Below, in pieces: positions 45,401 to 52,457 of a DNA stretch of 64,000 nt; the stretch's first letter is position 1, and the number at the start of each line of letters is the position of its first letter. Origin of the DNA: CAVUWL01 sp963700105 (GTDB lineage Bacteria > Actinomycetota > Thermoleophilia > Solirubrobacterales > 70-9). A model generated the notes under the pieces. That model was not told where the DNA came from. It searched no databases and was given only the letters and a program-made list of their open reading frames with translations. The DNA lies in NCBI GenBank assembly GCA_963700105.1, contig CAVOWL010000005.1:62001-126000 (forward strand). Direction: 5' to 3'. A program made the translations under genes and the position numbers.

Positions 45401-45586
45401 CGGGGCGCTTAGAAGAAGCCGATCGCCCCTCGTCCCCCCACCCCCAATGGGGGACTCTTCGCCAAATCTCATCCAGTTTGACCGCCGTCTCCCCTGTGGG
45501 CCCCAATCCTGGCGTCGGCGGAAGGCCTCGCGTGGCACCACGGCCAGACGCAGGACGATGCAAATGAACTCCATGAGTGAGATCAC
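42422..45586 (-). CDS. Giant exported 'B' protein, type II (B4)
   Basis: A 1054-residue exported protein. GTG 45586 overlaps the upstream stop as GTGA; ATG 45574 is a nearby alternative. An unusually long basic n-region precedes the signal helix at about residues 102-128 (GAVLGIIGLAIAVFGAGCLL). B module: NQAGGHPDLEVSFEVEN, IGNPHATPQCTLAEF, DEAGLLGFETPLASPAFTVL, INAGAADGKTSC, GDRYRIFLIANGFATHVKLA, GPYDIGSVVVREGLRVNP and LNPTNCDPF. It ends CAKKQKRHPQQEPRRGL. It is the closest relative of the B half of the fusion gene at 14529-18959. Role unknown; an extracellular partner of the A protein encoded directly upstream is a reasonable inference from coupling. Confidence 0.85.
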   Translation of the reverse strand: MISLMEFICIVLRLAVVPREAFRRRQDWGPQGRRRSNWMRFGEESPIGGGGTRGDRLLLSAPLTVPVQAPRRRERLRRQGAAHYGVALSRPTSIPNPLKSQHCGAVLGIIGLAIAVFGAGCLLPAFSGANTPIRQYSAIPSTNQAGGHPDLEVSFEVENSVVQHTQSACDCQDPKSAIVQLPAGFIGNPHATPQCTLAEFASYTCPVDSQVGIDHFAISNVPIVFNSALYNLVPTPDEAGLLGFETPLASPAFTVLEARTGSDYGLDSSAISIPHGIVPLQSLQQVLWGVPAAHVHDVFRIDIPRDIEEGINLDGSSFVGEFCNAKGESVTPEEGEVVSGNPNEVVDPCGFGPDRGLVEHPTASNSPETPFLQNPTDCGTVPSTSLEIVSYDGGVTNADYPWPQGTGCDQLSFNPSLYAQPTTTATDAPSGIDVDLTVPQQVSPFVPSPSELRSAVVTLPEGFSINAGAADGKTSCSDEEALLGPFGSDAEAVCPESAKVGSLTIDSPALPGPLPGFVYLGRPQPGDRYRIFLIANGFATHVKLAGTVTPDPHTGRLEISFPNLPQTTFTSFNLHFFGSERGLLATPTQCGEYPVTTVFTPWDESLSTQESTQYFRLTTGPDGSPCPGSTRPFSPGFQAASLGHAAAAHTPFSLEVTRPDGDQNLSSLNVTAPPGFSATLKGIPYCPQSSIESAEAETYTGAEQLASPSCPLASQVGESVVGAGAGTHPVYLPGKVYLAGPYRGAPLSLVVITPAVTGPYDIGSVVVREGLRVNPETAQVSTVGRPLPQIIGGVPLRLRSIRVDLNRPNFTLNPTNCDPFSVSAEVFGNQGAVADRSEHYQVADCGTLSFGPKLTVGFSGSTKHAGNPALRTTLTTNTGEANIAKAQVTLPPSEFLDNAHLQAPCTRVQYDAQQCPPGSVIGFAKAETPLLEKPLEGPVYLRAGGVGRKLPDIVAALNGQIDITLVGHVESVPGRIRTTFSTVPDAPVSKFTLSLDGGKKGLLENGANICAKALHANVDITGQNGKTANQDPVLETACAKKQKRHPQQEPRRGL

Positions 45587-48500
45587 TGCCGGGTCTTCCG
45601 ATCGAACTTCTCACGGTGATGAACCTTAGCTCTGCGACCATGGCGTTTCTTCGATTTCACTTTTCCATGGTGGGCGGAGCGAACGGCATTGCCGGATTTC
45701 AGAATGGCTGACGATTCACCCTGAACGGGCGAGGGCGTGGAGCTACCTGCGCCGTGACACTCGTCAGCGGCTTCGCAAGGCGGTGGCGGAACAGCGGATG
45801 GGAAACCACCGTCGGTCCGGGCATCGTAGAACTTTAGAAAGGTGCCATTTTGATCCTGAGGAACCAAAGTATCGTTGGTGGAAAAGTAGACATCTGTGCC
45901 GTTGGCGCTGACACCGTCGAGACCGGGGTAGTTTTCGATGGCCCCGAAGGATTCCTGATCCTCCAGGCTTGGAGTATCCCCTGTTCCTGGCGTAATTAGC
46001 TGGGGCCGCCCTTCGACGTACTCGTAGACATCCTCGGCCCGATTTGTGTCGGTTGGAACAAGTGCTTCGTTAGTTGAAAAGAAGGTACGGCCATCTTCGG
46101 TGAGAAATAGACCATCCTGGCTGGCGAAGACTTCCGAGGTTGCAACTTCTCCTGACGGATTGCAGGAGACGCAGGTAATTGCTTCGGTCGCGGGATCATA
46201 GGTATACATCTCGGAGTGCCCCGCGTTGTCGTAGCGAGTTATCTGCGAGGCTGTAACGAACGCCATGTGGGCTCCGCTTGGGGTGACCTCCATCCTACTG
46301 ATCGGTGTGTTACTGCACGTATAACCCCCGCCGCCCGTTGTAGGGGCATAACAATACGGACCGGTGGTAAAGGCTGCGACAAATTGATCCCGGCCGTTTC
46401 TATAGTCATAGAGGTTCCATTTGTTGGGGATTCCCTTGGATCCATCGAGCTGCTCGGGAGAGAAGAAGTAGATTTCACCGCTTTCAGACGCTATAAAGCT
46501 ATCGGATGCACAGCTCCCGCCGAGGTTACTGCGCAGGAGACAGAAATCCTGATGGGAATAGGGAATAACGTTACAGCCGGAGGTGAATTCGGCAGCACAT
46601 TCATCGCTATTCCCTGGTTTTCCTGGCACTCCCGTACTTTCGCCACCGGAGATCAGACTCAGGGGGTGGGGCGGGTCTTCTTCTGCCCCACTCTGCGACC
46701 ACATATATAGATCAGTAGAAGAATCTCGGTCTTCGCTGGTAAGGCGTTCGTCGGTAGTGAAATATACCTTGGCGCCATTAGCCGTCATGCCAATATAGTT
46801 GACATCGGCAGGTTCGCCCGTAAGTTCGCTTTTGGAAATGTCAATTGTGATGGCGCCGTCTATGCGCATGTACAAGTTCGACGGCTGCGAGGGACAGCGC
46901 ACTGCATCCCAAAAGCTGCGGCAAGGTACCTCAGGGCAGGACGAAGCTCCGCAAGGCCCAATGCCTGGCGCAGCCATCAGGATATGTGAGCCATCCGCGG
47001 AGACACCTGGGATCTGCAGCGGATCGCCAGCCAGATCGGTCGGCTGAGAAGGGATCGGTTCGCCGTTGGAATCCCGGGATGCAACCGTGACCGCGCCGGT
47101 CGCTGTGTCGTCATCGTAGACAGAGCCCGGCGCTGCTAGTTGGCCTTCGGGGGCGAAGAGGGTACTCTCGGTGGCAAATACAAAGTGGCTGAGATCTGCG
47201 GACTGAGTAACATCACCTGGGCAGTGGTTATAGATCTTCCCGCTAGAGGGGGATTCTTCGATTGCCGTACAGTCCAGGGCGCTCCCCGCGCCAGGCACCG
47301 TGTTGAGATTGCTCGGTAGGCGTTCGGTATACACACCGTCTGCGGTATAGACCCTGGGAGCGTTCGAGGGGACGGGAGTCAGATCTTCAAGGTCATAGGT
47401 GTCGAGGTAGGTACCGACTGCAACGTTGCCATCGTTGTACTCGAGGAATGAGTTCATCGCGGGATCAGTTGGCACCATATTTTGGATCTTGGCGGGCCCG
47501 CAGCCGCCACTCGGCTGAGAACATGGAAAACCGTATCCCTGTCCGCCCGGATACCCGGAATCGGGCGGACCTTCTGGCGCACCACCGTCCAGGGCGGCTT
47601 CGGCGGAAGGAAACCCAACGTAGTGGCTGACCCAACCGTTTGCGGTGCGAGTCGCGACGTAGAGATCACCGTTCCCATCTATCGGATTTCCACCGGCTTC
47701 GGCAATTGCACCATAGGCGCCAACATAGGAAAAGCGGGAGGGACTAGTCGCGTAACCGGTATTCGGACCACCGGGAAAGAGCTGTGTTCCATCGGCATCC
47801 GCGGCGGAGACGAGCTCATATGCACGACAATCGGGGAGAAAGTTCGAGTGGACCTGCTGGCGGACTGTTTCATTCGGACAGGCCGCCGGATTGAAGCTGA
47901 ACGTGTCATCGTGAGAGGTGCTCGTTCCATCCGCATTGGTCGCGTAGAGGCGGAAATGGTAGGTGGCGCCCGAGTGAAGTCCAGTGATCTTTGCTTCGAC
48001 GAGTTTCGGTTCCTGAGAGGAGCCGATATCTTCACCGCTAGGGGTGCAGGGAGCGTATTCCCCGTAAGCCGTGGTGGTCCCATATTCAAACCGACAGTCG
48101 GTATCTAGTCCGTCGGGGTTCACCTTCGCGGTCAACGTAGCGCTGGTATCAGAGACTTCTTTGGAAGAGGTTCCGGTGATTGCGGGGGGGCGCGTGGTAA
48201 GAAACGACAGGTCCGGTCCCAGTCCGACGGCACCGGTCGAATTTTCCGCGACCAAACGGTAGTGGAATCTCGTATTTGAGGGTAGAGACGAAAGCAGAGG
48301 AAGCTGCTCGACACGAGCACTGGCGTGCATTTCTTCTCCCGAAGGAAGAGGGGGAAGGACTTCACCGCACGGGATCGACTGCCCGTAAGAGACGGTCGTG
48401 CCGTATTCGAAACTGCATTTGGTGACGTTGCCGCGGCCCGCAGGGTCGATCGAGCCGTGCAGGGTGGCGCCACTTTCCGACAGTTCGGTCGGCGCTTCCG

Positions 48501-49875
48501 TGGTCACTTTTGGCCGCGAGTCGGTGAATACGGCGACATCGCTGCTGCCAGCGTTAACCACGTAAATGGCGCCGGTGTTGGCGTCAATATCGATTCCGCC
48601 CGATTGAGACAGGTCGCCGAGCCCGAAAGTGTCGAGGGGCTGACAACCACCTACGGGATTGTTGATGGGTTCGCAGCTGGGGTCATAGTGCGCGACGAAT
48701 GATCCCGTGTCCTGATAGAGGTCACCAAGTGAAGGATCGACGGTGAATTCCGTCGTATCAAGAGGTTCGGATCCCAGCATCTCGGGAGTAAGGTAGCCAA
48801 GGAATCCGCCCGAAGGTCCCAGCTCGACAACTTGCGATTCGCGACCTTCAGTCTTCATCAGGAGGTCACCCGCTTGATCCAGCTTTACCGATGTCCGCTC
48901 GCCTGCTATTTCCACTGGCACCGTGTTTATGTAGTGCCCGGATGGAGAGAATTTCGATATCCCGCTCGGTTCACGGACATAAAGGTTGCCGGCTTCGTCC
49001 AACGCAATGCCGCTGGTGTTTTCCTCGCTAAAGCTGGTGCCGTTGATGTTGTCTATAACTCCCCGTGAGCCCCAGCCTGAGACTATTTCACCTGAGGAGT
49101 TGAATTTCTGAATTGCAGCTGCACCGTCGATAGAATCGCCTTCCCGATCCAGAACGTAGAAGTCTCCTTGTGATGACTGCGCGGAGTTGTCGACGGCTAT
49201 ATATTGCGGGTCGGTGACCTGGTAGGGGATTGCACCGTTCCCCAACCTCTGGCCAGCCTGACAGGTACCTGCGGGGTCCTGAGCAGTACAAATGTCTCTT
49301 TCGGCTTCAGTAACGTTATGCGGGTTCCCGGGTTCGCTGAACTCTTCAGCTTTTGGCCTATTGACATTGAGGCCTACCATTAGGAGGAATTCACCGCGCT
49401 GGTTGAATTTCTCGATACGATGGTTGCCGTAATCGACCACGTACAGGTCGCCATCTGCTTGGTCCACTGCAACTCCATCGTTCTGCGTTTCGCTTGGAGG
49501 GTCCGACAATGGGTAGGGATCCTCTACATTGGTCGCAGTTGTCGGTTCGCCGTCGCCAAAGGTGAAGGCGAAGCTGTGGCTCGGAGCGCTAGCCTGAGCT
49601 GGCGCTGCAAAGAGGAACAGCCCCACGACGAGCAGGCTTGGGAGCACGAAAGCGCGCTTGACGGCTGCGTTCAGTCCGCGGTTCTCAGCCTGCATCGAAT
49701 GACAGCTGCCTGTCCGCCGTCGCGACCGGCCACGATATGAGACTCCCCCACTCCGCAGAATCGCTCTCGGGGAGACTGCCGAGCTAAGCCCATCGGCACC
49801 CGAGGCCGAGATTACCGAGGATTGGGTTTGGTCGATTTTGGAGACCCCGACCCGGAAGTAGCGAGCCCATCTCAT
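45583..49875 (-). CDS. Giant exported 'A' protein, type II: NHL propeller/FN3-like/PD40-like (A4)
   Basis: A 1430-residue exported protein. ATG 49875 overlaps the upstream stop as ATGA, with GAGGTC just before. Signal peptide at about residues 70-95 (AFVLPSLLVVGLFLFAAPAQ) after a long polar, basic n-region. NHL-type propeller (GVAVDQADGDLYVVDYGNHR). Two or three FN3-like repeats (GATLHGSIDPAGRGNVTKCS). Then CRAYELV followed by SAADADGTQLF, and a PD40-like propeller (GHSEMYTYDPATEAITCVSC, EDGRTFFSTNEAL). It ends CEAADECHG and a basic tail (KKRHGRRAKVHHREKFDRK). There is no second NHL block. The C-terminal half matches A2; the N-terminal propeller matches the fusion gene at 14529. Likely surface-exposed. 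Confidence 0.85.
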   Translation of the reverse strand: MRWARYFRVGVSKIDQTQSSVISASGADGLSSAVSPRAILRSGGVSYRGRSRRRTGSCHSMQAENRGLNAAVKRAFVLPSLLVVGLFLFAAPAQASAPSHSFAFTFGDGEPTTATNVEDPYPLSDPPSETQNDGVAVDQADGDLYVVDYGNHRIEKFNQRGEFLLMVGLNVNRPKAEEFSEPGNPHNVTEAERDICTAQDPAGTCQAGQRLGNGAIPYQVTDPQYIAVDNSAQSSQGDFYVLDREGDSIDGAAAIQKFNSSGEIVSGWGSRGVIDNINGTSFSEENTSGIALDEAGNLYVREPSGISKFSPSGHYINTVPVEIAGERTSVKLDQAGDLLMKTEGRESQVVELGPSGGFLGYLTPEMLGSEPLDTTEFTVDPSLGDLYQDTGSFVAHYDPSCEPINNPVGGCQPLDTFGLGDLSQSGGIDIDANTGAIYVVNAGSSDVAVFTDSRPKVTTEAPTELSESGATLHGSIDPAGRGNVTKCSFEYGTTVSYGQSIPCGEVLPPLPSGEEMHASARVEQLPLLSSLPSNTRFHYRLVAENSTGAVGLGPDLSFLTTRPPAITGTSSKEVSDTSATLTAKVNPDGLDTDCRFEYGTTTAYGEYAPCTPSGEDIGSSQEPKLVEAKITGLHSGATYHFRLYATNADGTSTSHDDTFSFNPAACPNETVRQQVHSNFLPDCRAYELVSAADADGTQLFPGGPNTGYATSPSRFSYVGAYGAIAEAGGNPIDGNGDLYVATRTANGWVSHYVGFPSAEAALDGGAPEGPPDSGYPGGQGYGFPCSQPSGGCGPAKIQNMVPTDPAMNSFLEYNDGNVAVGTYLDTYDLEDLTPVPSNAPRVYTADGVYTERLPSNLNTVPGAGSALDCTAIEESPSSGKIYNHCPGDVTQSADLSHFVFATESTLFAPEGQLAAPGSVYDDDTATGAVTVASRDSNGEPIPSQPTDLAGDPLQIPGVSADGSHILMAAPGIGPCGASSCPEVPCRSFWDAVRCPSQPSNLYMRIDGAITIDISKSELTGEPADVNYIGMTANGAKVYFTTDERLTSEDRDSSTDLYMWSQSGAEEDPPHPLSLISGGESTGVPGKPGNSDECAAEFTSGCNVIPYSHQDFCLLRSNLGGSCASDSFIASESGEIYFFSPEQLDGSKGIPNKWNLYDYRNGRDQFVAAFTTGPYCYAPTTGGGGYTCSNTPISRMEVTPSGAHMAFVTASQITRYDNAGHSEMYTYDPATEAITCVSCNPSGEVATSEVFASQDGLFLTEDGRTFFSTNEALVPTDTNRAEDVYEYVEGRPQLITPGTGDTPSLEDQESFGAIENYPGLDGVSANGTDVYFSTNDTLVPQDQNGTFLKFYDARTDGGFPSAVPPPPCEAADECHGAGSSTPSPVQGESSAILKSGNAVRSAHHGKVKSKKRHGRRAKVHHREKFDRKTRQ

Positions 49876-50504
49876 ATTTGACCTCGGCGCACGTGCATTT
49901 TGGGCTTGTGGTGGCGCTTGGGTATCTTCACGCACCTGCCCCGCTTTAGCACCGGGTTCTTGCTACACCTAGGAGCCGTGACTCGATGCGTTGCTTCGGG
50001 TGTGGCGCAAAAGTCCTGGGCGGTGCCAAATAGAGCGCCGAATTTGTTTTGCGCGACGATCCGGTAGTCATAAGTATTTCCCGGTTCAAGACAGACGATT
50101 TGTTTACCCGCAGTGCGCGGCAAATCGTCGCCTGCAGAGCCGGCGGCGGGACTCGAAGGGGTCGAGCATCCGGACGCGGTGCAAACGCCAGATTCAATCT
50201 GATGGGAGGTCGACCCAAGTCCTGGAAGCCGAATCAAGGTCAGAGTCGCGGTGGCTGGACCTAGCCGGGTGGCAGCGGCTTCGCCGACGGAGGGCCGCGC
50301 TGGGGTTGTGAATGGTCGGGTTGGGTCTGCCGATCCGCCTGTGAAATTGAGCGCGACCAGCTTGAGATTGGAGGTAGTCGTCGAGGTGAGGCCAAGGTCG
50401 CGGCTCGAGGTTTCCGAAGAGTGGGTCAAGCGGCGACAAACGGCCCCGACCGGAGAGGGAGGCAGACTTCCAACCTCTGGAGGAACGCTCGCGCAGCTCT
50501 TCAT
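49872..50504 (-). CDS. FN3-like protein with Cys-basic tail, first gene of operon 2
   Basis: About 210 residues from ATG 50504; the frame is open to 50681, so the start is uncertain. A fibronectin-III-like domain covers about residues 60-165 (VGEAAATRLGPATATLTLIR ... CLEPGNTYDYRIVAQNKFGA), as in the repeats of the giant A proteins. The end is CSKNPVLKRGRC, then VKIPKRHHKPK, the same Cys-pair plus basic tail as in A1 and A3. No clear signal peptide is visible, so either the start lies elsewhere or this is a fragment of a larger A protein. Its TGA overlaps the next ATG as ATGA, which argues that it is still translated. Confidence 0.6.
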   Translation of the reverse strand: MKSCASVPPEVGSLPPSPVGAVCRRLTHSSETSSRDLGLTSTTTSNLKLVALNFTGGSADPTRPFTTPARPSVGEAAATRLGPATATLTLIRLPGLGSTSHQIESGVCTASGCSTPSSPAAGSAGDDLPRTAGKQIVCLEPGNTYDYRIVAQNKFGALFGTAQDFCATPEATHRVTAPRCSKNPVLKRGRCVKIPKRHHKPKMHVRRGQI

Positions 50505-51161
50505 CGAAAAGCCCCCAGGGAATCGGGCTTCCGGTGCGCCGTCAGCCAGGGTGCGTAGGCGGACACAGCTCGGAAGTCGTCCAAGGTTTTCTCCATACCG
50601 GCTTGGAACAACGGAGCGCCCTGAATGCTTCGGCAACGATTTGCGGCGCGGAGAGGCACCTGCCGACAGAAATTCCCGCACTTGCGGTGATCGAGGGTCG
50701 GATTGCAGCGATTAACTCGGTGCTGCGACCTCGACGGGTCCAGCGAAATCCGGCCTAGAGCCTGGCCCCGATTCGCTCCCATATCCCCCACTAGCTCCTG
50801 CCCCCATCATCGTCGCTTAGGCGCCCTCCGGCGCTCCCCGTAGTGGATTGGCAACCTGCTTCTCAGCGGAGAAACATGCTGCTGCAATCCCTGGGCGCTA
50901 TAGAAACACCTTGCTACGCGTTTGTCAAGTAGAAGTTTGTGCGCAAGAATGAAGCCTGCGGAGGTTTGGGACCGGAAAGCGCCTGGCCCTGCAAAGCTCC
51001 TTGAGCAGGAGTCGGCCCTTAGGGCCCTGCCCGACGCAGCTATGGCGAGACACACGAATACTGAGAAAGCGCTAGTTCTGAAACAGCCCGTTACAGAGGA
51101 GTCTGCCGGCCGTTCGGATACCGCGTGGCCTGACAAGTCCAAGCTATATCGTCGCCCCGCG
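50505..51161. other. Divergent region between operon 2 and the TetR-MmpL operon
   Basis: About 650 bases that should hold promoters for both. The frame of the FN3-like gene is open to 50681 and the TetR frame to 50922, so the true non-coding part may be shorter. I see no convincing operator palindrome. Confidence 0.35.
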
Positions 51162-52457
51162 ATGGTGATTACGCCCTGGGGGGAGTCGGACACGCTGCGC
51201 GATCAGAAGCTCTCCCCCGGGAGGGCGAATCCGGCCGAGGCCGTGCGCGAGAGCCAACGAAGGCGCCTCTTCGCAGCCCTGGTGGCGACTGTTGAGGCAA
51301 AAGGCTACGAACGCGCCCGGGTCGCCGATTTATTGACCCTTTCCGGCGTCTCGCGTAAGGCGTTTTACGAACTCTTCTCTAGTAAGCAGGACTGCCTGCT
51401 GGGGGCGGTGGAGGCACTGATCGAGATGACGATCGTCCCGGTGCTGAGCGCAATCGACAAACCGCCGGGAATGGAGAGGGCGCGCGATGCTTTCGGCGCC
51501 TTCATTGATTCTGTCGCCGCCCAGCCAGCGGCGGCCAGAATGTGTGTCGTTGAGATCTACGCCGCCGGGCCAAGGGCGGTGGCGGTGGCCGACCGTGCGA
51601 TGGACGCCGCTGCAACGTTGATGGAGCAGGCACTTGACCAAATGCCGGGACGGGAGGGCATGCCGCCGGAGATCGCTCGGGCGATGGTAGGAGGGCTGCG
51701 GAAGATCATGCACAAGCGCCTCTACCGCCACGAAGAGACGGAGTTGCCGAAGCTGGTGCCAGACATGTGGAATTGGGGACTCACCTACCTTCCCCCTCCC
51801 CAGGCTCTGGTGCGACCGCGAGGGCGGCGCCCTCGAAAACCACGCCCGCTCGAAGAGTACGAGCCCTCAGAGCGCATCCTCCGTGCGCTGGCTGCGGCCG
51901 TTGCCGAGAACGGGTACCCGGCGACGAAGCTTTCTGAGATCGCCGCACGGGCCTCAATCTCGCTGAGCACCTTCTATGAGTATTTCGACGGCAAGGAGGA
52001 GGCGATGCGGGCGGCGGTGGACTCCGGCTCGGCGCAGATGCTTGCCGCGATGCTGCCCGCCTTCAGGCGGGCCACGGACTGGCCGGAATCGATTCGGCTG
52101 ACCTATGAGGCGATGTTCGCATGGGCTGCGTCAGAGCCCGACTACGCGCAACTTGGCGCAGTAGAGGTATACGCGGCGGGCAGGCGTGCCCTGGAGCAAC
52201 GCGATCAGGTGATGGAGGGGCTCGAGGCCCTGCTCGGCACCGGCTATCAGCTGGCACCGGAGACAAGCCCGCTAGCCGCTGAGACGATCGGCGGAGCGAT
52301 CTACGCACTGATCTATGACCAGGTGAAGTCCGGTGGGGCGGTAAGCCTGCCTCAGATCGGGCCGCTTGCCACCTACATCACCCTCGCGCCGTTCCTTGGC
52401 GCAGAGGAAGCCTGCGCGGTGGCGAACCGAGACGGGCGAGGGCGCGAAGCCAGGTGA
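51162..52457 (+). CDS. Tandem (two-unit) TetR-family regulator
   Basis: 431 residues from ATG 51162 (open upstream to 50922). There are two complete TetR units. The first HTH is at about 30-75 (RRRLFAALVATVEAKGYERA, LSGVSRKAFYELFSSKQDCL) and the second at about 230-275 (RILRALAAAVAENGYPATKL, ARASISLSTFYEYFDGKEEA). Each is followed by a helical ligand domain containing the shared VE.YAAG.RA segment. One chain may therefore act as a pseudo-dimer. It is coupled (GTGA, 52454-52457) to an MmpL-type transporter, so it most likely represses this operon and responds to a lipid or hydrophobic ligand. The relative at 25878-26786 has lost its first HTH. Confidence 0.85.
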   Translation: MVITPWGESDTLRDQKLSPGRANPAEAVRESQRRRLFAALVATVEAKGYERARVADLLTLSGVSRKAFYELFSSKQDCLLGAVEALIEMTIVPVLSAIDKPPGMERARDAFGAFIDSVAAQPAAARMCVVEIYAAGPRAVAVADRAMDAAATLMEQALDQMPGREGMPPEIARAMVGGLRKIMHKRLYRHEETELPKLVPDMWNWGLTYLPPPQALVRPRGRRPRKPRPLEEYEPSERILRALAAAVAENGYPATKLSEIAARASISLSTFYEYFDGKEEAMRAAVDSGSAQMLAAMLPAFRRATDWPESIRLTYEAMFAWAASEPDYAQLGAVEVYAAGRRALEQRDQVMEGLEALLGTGYQLAPETSPLAAETIGGAIYALIYDQVKSGGAVSLPQIGPLATYITLAPFLGAEEACAVANRDGRGREAR

